Shown piece by piece: positions 27,108-37,580 of a stretch of 64,000 nt of DNA. The stretch is from assembly GCF_001839655.2 (NCBI RefSeq), contig NZ_CP056087.1, positions 1-64,000 on the forward strand, written 5' to 3'. The notes beneath the pieces were generated by a model. That model was given only the letters and a program-made list of their open reading frames with translations, was not told where the DNA came from and made no database searches. The stretch is from Pseudomonas argentinensis. Its GTDB lineage: Bacteria > Pseudomonadota > Gammaproteobacteria > Pseudomonadales > Pseudomonadaceae. The stretch's first letter is position 1. The number at the start of each line of letters is the position of its first letter. The position numbers were made by a program, and so were the translations under genes.

Positions 27108-28043
27108 CTAGCCACGACCGAAGCGATAGAACAGGTTCGGCTCGCTGACGATATACAGGTTGCCCTGGTCGTCGAAGGTCATGCCTTCACCCTGGGGAAC
27201 GGCTTTGCCAAGGCCGGCGAAACCGCTGTCCAGGGTGCGAAATCCGATCAGTTTGCCACTGTCGCCATCGAGTTCCATGATCCGCTTCGACTCGTCGCTG
27301 AGCAGCGCCAGGTGGCCGGTGCGCTCGTCGAAATGCACCGATGACAGGTCGGTGGCGAACACCGAATCGCGAATCCAGTCTTCGTGATCGAGGATCTCCA
27401 AGCCGAAATCACCTTGCATGCTGCGCTTCAGGCCACGAATCTCGTAAAGCTTCATCGGCGAGTGTTCCTTGGCGACGAACAGCCGGTCGCGGGCGCGGTC
27501 GTAGCCCACCCCCTCGAACCCCTGGTTGCCGTCGCGCTGGATGCCCAGGGTCAGGGCCCGATAGTCCTCGCGGAACAACGCGCCAGCGCGTTCGGGCACC
27601 GGCACCACCACCAAGCCGTGCTGGCGCTCCTCGGCCAACAGCAGCAAACCATCGCCCAGGTAGGTCACCCCCTCGACATCGCTGAAGCCGCTCAGCGGGT
27701 AGCGCGCCAGCACCTCACCGTCCTTGCTCATGGCCAGCAGCTCCTCGGGATTGTTGAGCACCGCCCACAGTTGGTCACGCTGTTCGTCGTAGCTGATGCC
27801 GGAAAGGTTGTTCCGCACGCCACCCACCGCCTTGGCATCCACCTGCACCTTGTAATCGCGGCCCAGCAGGCTGCCCGGCGCACCTTGCGACACCGCCGGC
27901 GTGGTCAGCCAGAAGTAGAGACGATCATCCAGGTGCAGCGCACGCATCTGGTAAACGGCGGCGAGCAGCACGGCGAACAACAGCCACATCCATGGGCGCA
28001 GGACAGGCAGGCGGGAAAAAGCCCGTTTGGCGACAGATAGCAT
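27108..28043 (-). CDS. SdiA-regulated-type (YjiK-like) membrane-anchored beta-propeller protein
   Basis: 311 residues. One N-terminal membrane helix (about 17-35, PWMWLLFAVLLAAVYQM) and a periplasmic domain built of repeated strands (NNLSGISYDEQRDQLWAVLNNPEELL, GFEGVGYDRARDRLFVAKE, GEGMTFDDQGNLYIVSEPN). This matches the SdiA-regulated family. Some members of related calcium-binding propellers act as esterases or lactonases, but no activity can be assigned here. Confidence 0.82.
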   Translation of the reverse strand: MLSVAKRAFSRLPVLRPWMWLLFAVLLAAVYQMRALHLDDRLYFWLTTPAVSQGAPGSLLGRDYKVQVDAKAVGGVRNNLSGISYDEQRDQLWAVLNNPEELLAMSKDGEVLARYPLSGFSDVEGVTYLGDGLLLLAEERQHGLVVVPVPERAGALFREDYRALTLGIQRDGNQGFEGVGYDRARDRLFVAKEHSPMKLYEIRGLKRSMQGDFGLEILDHEDWIRDSVFATDLSSVHFDERTGHLALLSDESKRIMELDGDSGKLIGFRTLDSGFAGLGKAVPQGEGMTFDDQGNLYIVSEPNLFYRFGRG

Positions 28044-28333
28044 GATGACTCTCGACGAGGGATGTGCGGGCAGCGTGCCTGAGCAATGTTGCAATTGCGC
28101 GGCACCCGGGACCGCATTGAGAGAGACGCCTGCGGGCAAAGTTCCTCACGGCCCTGTAACCGGATTCTGCGCGCTGCGGCCCGGCGGCCACAGCGGATGA
28201 TGGTTTACCCGGCCAGAAAGAGCGTGCAGACTGCCGCAAGAATGTGCGCAGCACAGGGAGGCTGGCAATCAGCCACCGCCTGTACACCTCGAAACTGCCT
28301 TTGCCGATTGGCCTGGCATGGAAGGAGATCATC

Positions 28334-30592
28334 TTGGCGTCCAGTGAAACCAGTAACTCCTTGAGCACCGCGATCGCCAACTGCGCCAAGGAACCCATCC
28401 ATATCCCGGGCAGCATCCAGCCCCAGGGATTCCTGATGGTGTTCGACGAGCAGGCGCTGACGGTACTGCAGGTCAGCGAGAACGTCGCCGACTGGCTGGG
28501 GCTCGAGCCGGACTGGCTGCTGGGGCGGCACCTGGACGAACTGCTCGAAGACAGCGCCGTGCTGGCCGAGCGCCTGGCGCAGCTGTCCGACGACGACACC
28601 ACGCCCTTTCATATCGGTGACGTGCGCTTTCGCGAAGGCAGCCGTCGCGGCGAGCTGACGGCGATGGTCGCCCACCGCTTCGATCAGGTGCTGATTGCCG
28701 AATTCGAGACCACCAGCAACGTGATCACCGCTTACAACACCCTGTACCCGATGGTCCGTACCTTCACCGGCCACTTGCAAGGCGCCGAGGACATCGACGA
28801 GCTATGCCGGCTGTCGGTGGCCGAGGTCAAGCGCGTCACCGGTTTCGGCCGCGTGAAGATCTACAGCTTCGATCCCGAGGGTAACGGCCTGGTACTCGCC
28901 GAATGCCTCGACGAGGGTTATCCCAGCTACCTGGGCCTGAGCTTCCCGGCCTCGGACATCCCGCCCCAGGCCCGCCAGCTGTACGTGGCCAATCGTATCC
29001 GGGTGATCGAAGATGCCAACTACCAGCCCTCGCCGCTGCGCCCGGCCTGCAACCCGCTGACCGGCAAACCCCTGGATCTCAGCTACGCGACACTGCGCAG
29101 CGTGTCGCCCGTGCACCTGCAGTACATGCGCAACATGCAGACCATCGCCTCGATGTCGATCTCCATCGTAGTCGAGGGCCAGCTGTGGGGATTGATTTCC
29201 TGCCACCATGCCAGCGCCCGCTCGGTCGGTTTCCAAACGCGCACCGCCTGCGAGCTGCTGGGCCGTATGCTGTCGCTGCAGATCGAGGCGAAGATCGCCC
29301 ACTCGCGCACCCAGCACCTGTTGCAGCTGCGCCGCCACATCGTGCAGATGCTCTCGGCGATGGCCGACCGCGACAGCGTCAGCGAAGGCTTGCTGTCGTT
29401 GCCCGACACCTTCCTCGACTTCGCCCAGGCCAGCGGTGCGGCGATCATCTCGGCTTCGCATTGCGACCTGATCGGCCAGACGCCACCGCGCGATCAGGTC
29501 AATGCCCTGGTGCAATGGCTGGGTGCTCGCCCGGGCGAGGACCTGTTCCAGACCGATAACGTCGGGCGTGACATTCCAGAGCTGCCCGAGCTGGCCAGGC
29601 ACGTCGGCGGCCTGTTGGCCGTGGCCATTTCCGAGCTGCATTCGCATTACCTGATCTGGTTCAAGCCGGAGCAGAAACGCGTCGTGCAATGGGCCGGCAA
29701 ACCCGAGAAAGCGGCCAGCACCAGCGGCGCGCTCAGTCCACGCAACAGTTTCGCGCGCTGGCAGGAGGAAGTCAGCGGCTTTTCCACGCCCTGGCGCGAG
29801 CAGGAGCCGGAAAGCGCCCTGGAGCTGCGCAACGCGGTGCTGGGTATCGTGCTGCGCAAGGCCGAGGAAATGGCCCAGCTGGCCAACGACCTGAAAAAAA
29901 CCAACAAGGAGCTGGAAGCCTTTTCCTACAGCGTATCCCATGACCTGCGCGCGCCGCTGCGACATATCGCCGGCTACGCCGAGCTGCTGGGCGATTTCGA
30001 AGGCGCCAAGCTGTCCGAGCGCGGGGTGCGTTTTCTCGAGCACATCACCGAGTCGGCGCGCTTCGCCGGCACCCTGGTGGACAACCTGTTGAGCTTCTCG
30101 CAGATGGGCCGCTCGGCACTGCGTTTCACGGACGTCAATCTGCAGGCGCTGGTCGAATCCATCCGCGAGGAAATGAAACCCGATTATCAGAGTCGAAACC
30201 TGGAATGGCACATCCAGCCGCTGCCGCGGGTGATCGCCGATGCCGCCTTCCTGCACCTGGCCTTGCGCAACCTGCTGGCCAATGCCATCAAGTACAGCCG
30301 CGAGCGTGATCCGGCGATCATCGTCGTCGGCGCCCAGGAAAACGACGACGAAGTGATCGTCTTTGTGCGCGACAACGGTGTCGGCTTCAATATGGAATAC
30401 GTGGACAAGCTGTTCGGCGTATTCCAGCGGCTGCACCGCATGGAGGAATTCGAAGGCACCGGCATCGGCCTGGCCAGCGTACGACGTATAATCGAGCGTC
30501 ACGATGGGCGAGTCTGGGCCGAAGGCAAGATCGATCAAGGCGCCACCTTTTATTTCGCACTCCCTAAACGCCACCACCCCGTTCTTGCATAA
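28334..30592 (+). CDS. bphP: Bacteriophytochrome sensor histidine kinase
   Basis: 752 residues. PAS-GAF-PHY photosensory core (about 1-500) and HisKA/HATPase kinase. Start: no in-frame ATG, but AAGGAG six bases before TTG 28334 puts the chromophore cysteine (NCAKEPIHIPGSIQPQG) at residue 17, the normal place for biliverdin attachment in bacteriophytochromes. The GAF motif PASDIPPQARQLY is intact. The phospho-acceptor is His536 in SVSHDLRAPLRHI, and the ATP lid has GTGIGLASVRRIIERH. It should be a red/far-red sensor. No bphO lies next to it; the next gene, 16 bp on, is its likely receiver. Confidence 0.93.
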   Translation: MASSETSNSLSTAIANCAKEPIHIPGSIQPQGFLMVFDEQALTVLQVSENVADWLGLEPDWLLGRHLDELLEDSAVLAERLAQLSDDDTTPFHIGDVRFREGSRRGELTAMVAHRFDQVLIAEFETTSNVITAYNTLYPMVRTFTGHLQGAEDIDELCRLSVAEVKRVTGFGRVKIYSFDPEGNGLVLAECLDEGYPSYLGLSFPASDIPPQARQLYVANRIRVIEDANYQPSPLRPACNPLTGKPLDLSYATLRSVSPVHLQYMRNMQTIASMSISIVVEGQLWGLISCHHASARSVGFQTRTACELLGRMLSLQIEAKIAHSRTQHLLQLRRHIVQMLSAMADRDSVSEGLLSLPDTFLDFAQASGAAIISASHCDLIGQTPPRDQVNALVQWLGARPGEDLFQTDNVGRDIPELPELARHVGGLLAVAISELHSHYLIWFKPEQKRVVQWAGKPEKAASTSGALSPRNSFARWQEEVSGFSTPWREQEPESALELRNAVLGIVLRKAEEMAQLANDLKKTNKELEAFSYSVSHDLRAPLRHIAGYAELLGDFEGAKLSERGVRFLEHITESARFAGTLVDNLLSFSQMGRSALRFTDVNLQALVESIREEMKPDYQSRNLEWHIQPLPRVIADAAFLHLALRNLLANAIKYSRERDPAIIVVGAQENDDEVIVFVRDNGVGFNMEYVDKLFGVFQRLHRMEEFEGTGIGLASVRRIIERHDGRVWAEGKIDQGATFYFALPKRHHPVLA

Positions 30593-30608
30593 CGGGCCGA
30601 GGACATGA

Positions 30609-31094
30609 ATGCTCAAACCGATACTGCTGGTCGAAGACAACCCCCACGACTTGGAGCTGACCCTGATCGCGCTGGAGCGCAGTCAGCTGGCCAACGACGT
30701 GATCATCATGCGCGATGGTGCCGAGGCGCTGGATTATCTTTTTCGCCGTGGCGCCCATGCCGATCGGCTGCCCGGTAACCCGGCCATCATGATGCTCGAT
30801 CTCAAGCTGCCCAAGGTCGATGGCCTGGAAGTACTGAAGATCGTGCGCGATTCTGCCGAGCTGCGCAGCATGCCGATCGTCATGCTCACCTCGTCGCGCG
30901 AGGGCCCGGACCTGCAGCGCGCCTACGAATTGAACGTGAACGCCTATGTGGTCAAACCTGTCGAATTCAAGGCTTTCGTCTCGGCCATTTCCGATCTGGG
31001 TGTATTCTGGGCGGTGCTCAACGAGCCACCCCCTGGCTCGCTGCGCTTGCAGCGACGTACGTCGGATACAGAGATACAAGCCGATACTGACTGA
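30609..31094 (+). CDS. Single-domain response regulator (Rcp1-like) paired with bphP
   Basis: 161 residues, receiver domain only. Acidic pocket Glu9-Asp10, phospho-acceptor Asp64 (MMLDLKLPKVDG), Thr94/Ser95 and Lys116 (VVKPVEF) are all there. The family is the Rcp1/phytochrome-associated receiver, which takes phosphate from the phytochrome kinase and passes it on. It starts 16 bp after bphP, so it is in the same operon. Confidence 0.9.
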   Translation: MLKPILLVEDNPHDLELTLIALERSQLANDVIIMRDGAEALDYLFRRGAHADRLPGNPAIMMLDLKLPKVDGLEVLKIVRDSAELRSMPIVMLTSSREGPDLQRAYELNVNAYVVKPVEFKAFVSAISDLGVFWAVLNEPPPGSLRLQRRTSDTEIQADTD

Positions 31095-31156
31095 CCTCTA
31101 TCTGACTTTGCGCCTGACGCGCAGGCTTACCACAGACCGTAATCGACGACCTCTCC

Positions 31157-33547
31157 ATGCCGCGTGTGCCTATCAAATTACTGTTCATCGAAGACAGCCC
31201 GCATGATGCGGAACTGGCCCTGCTCGCACTGGAACGCAACGGTCTGACGGTCGACAGCACCCTGGTCTACGACCACGAGGCCGCCGAACGCGCCCTGAAG
31301 AACGAGCGCTTCGACCTGATCGTCTCAGACTACCTATTACCAGGTTCTTCAGGAGCCCAGGCGCTGGAAGTGGCGCGCCGCCTGGCCCCGCAGACGCCAT
31401 TCATCTTCCTGTCCGGCATGTTCGGCGAAGAGCACGCGGTGGAAATGATGCGCCTGGGTGCTGTCGACTACGTGCTCAAGCAGAACCTGCCGTTCCTGCC
31501 CAAGGCCATCGACCGCGCCATGGCCGAGGTCAACGAGCGGGAGAAACGCAGGGTTGCCGAAAATACCCTGCAGGCGGTCGAGGCCCGCGCGCGGCTGGCC
31601 ATCGGCGCGGCGCGCATGGGCATGTGGGATTACGTGCCGGCCACCGACACGCTGGTCTGGGACGAACGCTGCCGCGCGCTCTACGAACTGGAGCCGGACG
31701 CCCAGGTTGACATGGCCCTGTTCCTCGGCCGCTGCCACCCCGATGATCGCGCGCAACTGCGTCAGCGGGTCAACGAGGCGCTGGCCACCGACAGCGGCAA
31801 CGAATTTCAGGCGGAATTTCGCCTGCCCCTGAGCAATGGCAGCAAGCGCTGGATTTCCGCCCGCGGCCAGGCGTTCTTCGACGACGGCCAGTGCACCCGC
31901 TTTCTTGGCGTGTTGCACGACATCACCGAACAGAAGCAGGCCAACGAGGCCCTGCTGCGCCTAAATGATGTACTCGGCGAGCGCGTCGAGAAACGCACCC
32001 GGGAGCGCGACCGCAACTGGGAACTGTCCCGCGACCTGCTTGCCGTGCTGCGTTTCGACATGCGCCCCAGTGCCCTCAACCCCGCCTGGGAACAGACCCT
32101 AGGCTGGACGCGCCAACAGCTCACCCAGGGCCCGCTGTGGGAACTGGTGCATGCCCACGACCAGAACGATACCCGCGCGCACATCGAGCGGGTGACCTCG
32201 GACAACGTCTCGGTGCGCTTCGTCAACCGCATGCGCCATGCCGCCGGCGAGTACCACTGGCTGTCGTGGATCGTGGTGCGCGACGACGACCTGCTGTACA
32301 CCACGGTACGCGACATCACCCACGAGCGCGCCGTGGTCGAGGAACTGGCCGCCACCAACCAGCAGCTGCGCGAGCAGATCGCCGAGCGCGAGCGCGTCGA
32401 GGCGACCCTGCAGCAGATGCAGCGCCTGGAAGCGGTCGGCCAGCTCACCGCAGGCGTCGCCCATGATTTCAACAACCTGCTGACGGTGGTGCTGACCAGC
32501 ACCAGCTTCCTGATCCGCGACCTGGAAAAGGGCAACCTGGACAAGGCCCGCGGCCGCCTGCAGAACATCACCGATGCCGGCGAGCGCGGCGCCAAGCTGA
32601 CCGGCCAGTTGCTAGCCTTCTCGCGCCGCCAGCGCCTGGTGCCGGAAGCGGTCAACCTCGGCGAAACCGTGCAGGGCATGCTCGAACTGCTGAAAAGCAC
32701 TCTGGGCGGCAGCGTATTGATCGAGACCGCCACCGAGCCCGACCTGTGGCACGCCCGGGTCGACCCCACGCAGATCGAACTGATCATCCTCAACCTGGCG
32801 ATCAACGCCCGTGATGCCATGGCCGTCGGCGGTACCCTGCGCCTGAGCACCAGCAACGAGGTGATCAGCGAAGCCCCACGCCGCCCGGAAGACCCGGAAC
32901 CCGGCGACTACGTGGTGCTGTCGGTGCAGGATTCCGGCAGCGGCATGAGCGAGGCGGTGCTGGCCAAGGCCTTCGAACCCTTCTTCACCACCAAGGAAAT
33001 CGGCAAGGGTTCGGGCCTCGGCCTGGCCCAGGTGTTCGGCTTCGCCAAGCAGTCCGGTGGCGGCGCGCGCATTCTCACCAAGATGGGCATCGGCACCACG
33101 GTCAAGGTCTACCTGCCGGGCCTGCGCAACGTCCCACAGGCCGAGGAACAGGTATCCAGCCAGCCGCTGCCGATCGCCGAGCCGGGCGATCAGCGCACCA
33201 TCCTGCTGGTCGACGACGACCCACGGGTGCGCGAGGTCACCGCCCTGACCCTGGACGCCCTCGGCTACCAGGTGCGCGAAGCCCACAGCGGCCTCGACGC
33301 GCTGAGCAAGCTCGACGATGACATCGACCTGCTGCTCGCCGACTTCGCCATGCCCGGCATGAACGGCGCCGAACTGGCCCAGGCGGTACGCCACCGCTAT
33401 CCGGAATTGCCGGTGGTGTTCGTCACCGGCTACGCGGAACTGGGCGGGCTCGAGGCCAATGAGGCCTTCATCGTGCAAAAGCCCTATCGCAGCGACGAAC
33501 TGGCGGAGAAACTGCAGCACGCCTTCGCCAGTGGCAAATCCACCTGA
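31157..33547 (+). CDS. Hybrid sensor kinase: REC-PAS-PAS-HisKA-HATPase-REC
   Basis: 796 residues. N-terminal receiver (Asp58 in LIVSDYLLPG), PAS domains at about 150-265 and 290-395, a coiled coil, HisKA with His436 in [10 protein letters not shown], HATPase (FFTTKEIGKGSGLGLAQVFGFAKQ) and a C-terminal receiver (LLLADFAMPGMNG). No membrane helices, so cytoplasmic. Having a receiver at both ends, it could take phosphate from the phytochrome pathway and relay it. It is 62 bp after the single-domain regulator. Confidence 0.9.
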   Translation: MPRVPIKLLFIEDSPHDAELALLALERNGLTVDSTLVYDHEAAERALKNERFDLIVSDYLLPGSSGAQALEVARRLAPQTPFIFLSGMFGEEHAVEMMRLGAVDYVLKQNLPFLPKAIDRAMAEVNEREKRRVAENTLQAVEARARLAIGAARMGMWDYVPATDTLVWDERCRALYELEPDAQVDMALFLGRCHPDDRAQLRQRVNEALATDSGNEFQAEFRLPLSNGSKRWISARGQAFFDDGQCTRFLGVLHDITEQKQANEALLRLNDVLGERVEKRTRERDRNWELSRDLLAVLRFDMRPSALNPAWEQTLGWTRQQLTQGPLWELVHAHDQNDTRAHIERVTSDNVSVRFVNRMRHAAGEYHWLSWIVVRDDDLLYTTVRDITHERAVVEELAATNQQLREQIAERERVEATLQQMQRLEAVGQLTAGVAHDFNNLLTVVLTSTSFLIRDLEKGNLDKARGRLQNITDAGERGAKLTGQLLAFSRRQRLVPEAVNLGETVQGMLELLKSTLGGSVLIETATEPDLWHARVDPTQIELIILNLAINARDAMAVGGTLRLSTSNEVISEAPRRPEDPEPGDYVVLSVQDSGSGMSEAVLAKAFEPFFTTKEIGKGSGLGLAQVFGFAKQSGGGARILTKMGIGTTVKVYLPGLRNVPQAEEQVSSQPLPIAEPGDQRTILLVDDDPRVREVTALTLDALGYQVREAHSGLDALSKLDDDIDLLLADFAMPGMNGAELAQAVRHRYPELPVVFVTGYAELGGLEANEAFIVQKPYRSDELAEKLQHAFASGKST

Positions 33548-33616
33548 ACCCGCTAGCGCTGCGGCCTACCAGCAGGCTGCGCTAGCGGCCAGACCGCCAG
33601 GATAAGCTCCCCACCG

Positions 33617-35746
33617 ATGTCCGCGACGCAGAACACACCACCCCAATCCTGCCTGTTCGCCGGTCAGTCCGGCGACACGGTCGAGCTCATCCGCCGCTTC
33701 GACTGGGCGGCCACCGCACTCGGCCCCATCGAGCAGTGGCCGGACGTGCTGGTCAGCACCACGCGCCTGATCCTCTCCTCGCCGACGCCCATCGTGCTGC
33801 TGTGCGGCGAGCGCGGCGTGCTGATCTACAACGACGCCTATGCGGCGTTCGCCGGCCAGCGCCACCCAGACATCTTCGGCCTGCCTGCCGAGGACGCCTG
33901 GCCGGAGATCGCCGAGTGGAACCGCCACGTGATCACCATGGGCCTGACCGGTCGTTCCATGTGCCAGGAAAACCTCTACCTGCCGCTGCGCCGTCCTGGC
34001 CTGCAGGACGATGCATGGATGAACCTCTACTACAACCCGCTGCTCGATAACACCGGCCGCTCCCATGGCATGATGTGCATCGTGGTGGAGACCACCAACC
34101 AGATCGTCGCCATCGAACAGCGCACCCAGGCCGAAGCCGAATTGCGCAGCGCCAACGAACGCATCGAACTGGCGCTCAACGCCGGCGCCGTGCTCGGCAC
34201 CTGGGTATGGGACATTCCCAATGACCGGGTGACCGGCGACGAACGCTTCGCCCGCGCCTTTGCCGCCGACCCGCAGCAGGCGGCCAGCGGCATGGCACTG
34301 GACCGCGTCACCCTGGCCATCCACCCGCAGGACCGGCCACGGGTACGCGCGACGATCGAGCAGACCATCGCCACCGGCGGCAACTACCGTGCCGAGTACC
34401 GCGTCCTGCAGGCCGATGGGAGCTATCGGTGGATCGAGGCCAACGGCCGCTGCGAGCGGGCCCCCGATGGCACGCCGCTGCGCTTTCCCGGCGTGTTGAT
34501 GGATATCGACGAGCGCAAGCGTACCGAGCTGGCGCTGCGCCAACTGACCCAGACCCTCGAGGAGCGCGTCAGCGAAGCCGTGCTGCAGCGTACCCAGGCC
34601 GAGGAACAGCTGCGCCAGGCGCAGAAGATGGAAGCCATCGGCCAGTTGACCGGCGGCATCGCCCACGACTTCAACAATCTGCTGGCCGGCATTCTCGGCA
34701 GCCTGGAGCTGATCCAGCGCAAGCTGCCGGGCAGCGAACACCCACAGCTTGCGCGCTTCGTCGACGCCGCCATTGCCTCGGCCAACCGCGGCGCCTCGCT
34801 GACCCACCGCCTGCTGGCCTTCGCCCGGCGCCAGTCGCTGGACATGCGCCCGGTCGAGGTCAACGCCCTGGTGCGTGCCCTCGAAGACCTGCTGGTGCGT
34901 ACCCTGGGCGAGCAGATCAGCCTGGAAACCCAACTGGCCGACGACCTGTGGCCAACCCGCAGCGACGGTCACCAGCTGGAGAACGCGCTGATCAACCTGG
35001 CCATCAATGCCCGTGACGCCATGCCCGCCGGCGGCAAGCTGCGCATCGAGACCTGCAACACCCAGCTGGGTGACCGCGAGGCGGAGAATCATCAGGTACC
35101 GGCCGGCGACTACCTGCTGCTGTCGGTCAGCGATACCGGTTGCGGCATGCCCGAGGAAATCATTCGCCACGCCTTCGAGCCGTTCTTCACCACCAAACCC
35201 ATCGGCCAGGGCACCGGCCTGGGCCTGTCGATGGTCTACGGCTTCGTCAAGCAGACCGGCGGCTACCTGCACCTGGAAAGCCAGGTCGGCCGCGGCACCA
35301 CCCTGAACCTTTACCTGCCGCGCCTGCCCGTGGCGCCGGCCGAGCTGCCGCACAGCTCGACGCCTGAGGCGCCACGCGGCACCGGCGAATGCATCCTGGT
35401 GGTGGAAGACGACAAGGTGGTGCGCATGCTGATGGTCGAGGTGCTCGAAGAACTCGGCTACAACCTGATCCAGGCCAGTGACGCACAGAGCGCCCTGGGG
35501 CTCATGGAGCAGCATGCGCCGCTCGACCTGCTGCTCACCGATGTCGGCCTGCCCGGCATGAACGGCCGGCAGCTCGCCGACGCCGCCCGCCAGCGCCAGC
35601 CGGGCCTCAAGGTGCTGTTCGCCACCGGCTACGCCGAGGGCGCGCAAATGCGCGACGGCTACCTGGGCAAGGACATGGACATGATCGCCAAGCCGTTCTC
35701 CTTCGAGGCGCTGGCCGGCAAGCTCAAGGCCATGCTCGGCGACTGA
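33617..35746 (+). CDS. Hybrid sensor kinase: PAS-PAS-HisKA-HATPase-REC
   Basis: 709 residues. N-terminal PAS/GAF-like domain (about 15-155), PAS-3 type domain (about 180-300, [24 protein letters not shown]), coiled coil, HisKA with His350 in [11 protein letters not shown], HATPase ([25 protein letters not shown]) and C-terminal receiver ([22 protein letters not shown]). Cytoplasmic. It belongs to the same 'HDFNNLL' kinase class as its neighbour and is 69 bp after it; it is probably the last gene of the phytochrome cluster. No output domain that binds DNA is encoded here. Confidence 0.9.
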   Translation: MSATQNTPPQSCLFAGQSGDTVELIRRFDWAATALGPIEQWPDVLVSTTRLILSSPTPIVLLCGERGVLIYNDAYAAFAGQRHPDIFGLPAEDAWPEIAEWNRHVITMGLTGRSMCQENLYLPLRRPGLQDDAWMNLYYNPLLDNTGRSHGMMCIVVETTNQIVAIEQRTQAEAELRSANERIELALNAGAVLGTWVWDIPNDRVTGDERFARAFAADPQQAASGMALDRVTLAIHPQDRPRVRATIEQTIATGGNYRAEYRVLQADGSYRWIEANGRCERAPDGTPLRFPGVLMDIDERKRTELALRQLTQTLEERVSEAVLQRTQAEEQLRQAQKMEAIGQLTGGIAHDFNNLLAGILGSLELIQRKLPGSEHPQLARFVDAAIASANRGASLTHRLLAFARRQSLDMRPVEVNALVRALEDLLVRTLGEQISLETQLADDLWPTRSDGHQLENALINLAINARDAMPAGGKLRIETCNTQLGDREAENHQVPAGDYLLLSVSDTGCGMPEEIIRHAFEPFFTTKPIGQGTGLGLSMVYGFVKQTGGYLHLESQVGRGTTLNLYLPRLPVAPAELPHSSTPEAPRGTGECILVVEDDKVVRMLMVEVLEELGYNLIQASDAQSALGLMEQHAPLDLLLTDVGLPGMNGRQLADAARQRQPGLKVLFATGYAEGAQMRDGYLGKDMDMIAKPFSFEALAGKLKAMLGD

Positions 35747-35858
35747 TCGGTCACAACCGGATACCAGGCGCAGAATCGGGGAACTCCGCATCGAGGCAGC
35801 GGCTCAATAGTCAGCACCCCGGCGCTTGTCGCCCTTTCCGTTTTCCAGGAATCCCTGC

Positions 35859-36152
35859 ATGCGCGTAGAAGGCTTTTTCGAATCCCTGGGCGAGGCGTTC
35901 GGCTCGTTCATCCGCTTTATCGTCGACGCCCTGAGCGGCGTGTTCGGCATGCTCGCCGGCGCAGTCGCCAGTTTCATCGATGGCCTGTCCGGCGCCCTGG
36001 GCGTTACCCCCTCGCTGCTCAGCATCGCCGTGTTGCTGCTGGGGCTGATCCTGCTCTACAGCGCGGTGCGCTCGTTCATGCGCGGCTCGGTGATCGGCGG
36101 CCTGATCTGGCTGCTGCTCGGATTGTGGCTGCTAAGCGGATTGATCCATTAG
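35859..36152 (+). CDS. Small membrane protein of unknown function
   Basis: 97 residues. Amphipathic start (MRVEGFFESLGEAFGSFIRFIVDALSGVF), then hydrophobic helices at about 63-80 and 82-96. The ATG at 35859 has CCAGGA eight bases before it; a TTG at 35826 would add 11 residues but has poorer support. No family recognised. Confidence 0.65.
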   Translation: MRVEGFFESLGEAFGSFIRFIVDALSGVFGMLAGAVASFIDGLSGALGVTPSLLSIAVLLLGLILLYSAVRSFMRGSVIGGLIWLLLGLWLLSGLIH

Positions 36153-36265
36153 CGCAGCGGCAGGCATTAGCGGCGAGGGCAGTGGTCAGACATCGCATGT
36201 TGCATCCAAATGTTACAGCGGACGTGCTAGGCTGAACGGCCGTCGTTAGCCGCCTAAGTACTCCA

Positions 36266-37504
36266 ATGTCCGTTCATGGTCAGTTGCTACTGCGTCATCA
36301 CACGCCTTTCATCCGCTTCTGGCTGGCACGGGTCTTCACCGCCAGCGGCTTCCAGATGCTCACCGTGGCCATCGGCTGGCAGATGTACAGCCTTACCGGC
36401 AACGTGCTCGACCTGGGCCTGGTCGGCCTGGTCGAATTCCTGCCCAAGATTCTCTTCATCCTGCTGACCGGCCATGTCGCCGACCGCTTCGACCGCCGCA
36501 AAGTCGCCGCCCTGTGCCAGTGTGGCCAGGCCATCGTCGCCATCACCCTGTTGCTCGGCAGCAGCACCGGCAGCCTGACCCGCGAGATGATCTTCGTCAT
36601 CGCCTTCATGATGGGCACCGCCCGGGCGTTCGAAATGCCCACCACCCAGGCGCTGCTGCCCAATATCGTGCCGCCCGGCCTGTTCCCAGCCGCCGTGGCG
36701 GCCTCCAGTTCGGCGATGCAGACCGCGACCATCGTCTCCCCTGCCCTGGGCGGCGTGCTCTACGCCGTGGCGCCGGCCTGGGTGTATGGCCCGGCACTGG
36801 CGCTGTACCTGATCGCCATCGGCATGATGCTCAGCCTGCCCTCGCAGCAGAAGCCGCTGAAGCAGAAGATTTCCGTGGAATCGCTGCTGGCCGGCTTCCG
36901 CTTTATCCGCAGCCGCCCGGAAGTGTTTGGCGCCATCTCCATGGACATGTTCGCCGTGCTGCTCGGCGGCGCCACCGCCCTGCTGCCGGTGTTCGCCAAG
37001 GACATCCTGCTCACCGGCCCCTGGGGCCTGGGCCTGCTGCGCTCGGCGCCGGCGGTGGGCGCCCTGCTGATGTCGATCTACCTGGCGCGCCACCCCATCG
37101 AGCGGCGGGTCGGCCCGGTGATTCTCGGCTCGGTGGCGATCTTCGGCGTGGCGACCATCGGCTTCGGCCTGTCCACCTCGCTGTGGTTCAGCCTGGCGAC
37201 CCTGGTGCTGCTCGGCGCCGCCGACATGGTCAGCATGGTGATCCGTGGGGCTTTCGTGCAATTGCAGACGCCCGATGACATGCGCGGCCGGGTGGGTGCA
37301 GTGAACAGCCTGTTTATCGGCGCCTCCAACCAGCTCGGCGACTTCCGCGCCGGGGTCAGCGCCGCCTGGTTCGGCACCGTGCCGGCCGTGCTGATCGGCG
37401 GTTTCGGCGCCATCGGCATCAGCCTGCTGTGGATCAAGCTGTTCCCGGCGCTGTCGAGCCGGGATCGGATTCGTGATCCGTTGGTGGGGGATGAGTCTGT
37501 TTGA
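36266..37504 (+). CDS. MFS exporter, EntS-like
   Basis: 412 residues, about 12 helices. Major facilitator of the enterobactin exporter-like group: RFWLARVFTASGFQMLTVAIGWQMYSLTG at the start, motif A GHVADRFDRRKVAAL after helix 2, and DDMRGRVGAVNSLFIGASNQLGDFRAG in the second half. The substrate is unknown; no siderophore genes are adjacent. The gene's end runs straight into a fragment of a J-protein gene on the other strand. Confidence 0.87.
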   Translation: MSVHGQLLLRHHTPFIRFWLARVFTASGFQMLTVAIGWQMYSLTGNVLDLGLVGLVEFLPKILFILLTGHVADRFDRRKVAALCQCGQAIVAITLLLGSSTGSLTREMIFVIAFMMGTARAFEMPTTQALLPNIVPPGLFPAAVAASSSAMQTATIVSPALGGVLYAVAPAWVYGPALALYLIAIGMMLSLPSQQKPLKQKISVESLLAGFRFIRSRPEVFGAISMDMFAVLLGGATALLPVFAKDILLTGPWGLGLLRSAPAVGALLMSIYLARHPIERRVGPVILGSVAIFGVATIGFGLSTSLWFSLATLVLLGAADMVSMVIRGAFVQLQTPDDMRGRVGAVNSLFIGASNQLGDFRAGVSAAWFGTVPAVLIGGFGAIGISLLWIKLFPALSSRDRIRDPLVGDESV

Positions 37505-37580
37505 ACAGCTGCGCGTGACGGCGCTTGATGCTGCGGATATCGGCCTAGGCGTCGAGGCCGAGCAGTTCCCAGGGGCTCAC
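37505..37580 (-). pseudogene. Remnant of a second J-domain gene
   Basis: Reading the minus strand from GTG at 37580: VSPWELLGLDA, stop, ADIRSIKRRHAQLFKQ. This is the first 28 codons of a paralogue of the J-protein gene upstream, whose start is MNPWTLLGLDADADTRSIKRRYAQLIKQ. It has an in-frame TAG and is cut off where the MFS gene ends. Its GTG overlaps the stop of the upstream gene (GTGA), so the two were once coupled in an operon. Confidence 0.8.

Noticed and set aside
28244..28333. Upstream extension of bphP
   Set aside because: It would place the chromophore cysteine near residue 47 and has no ribosome site; the TTG start fits better.
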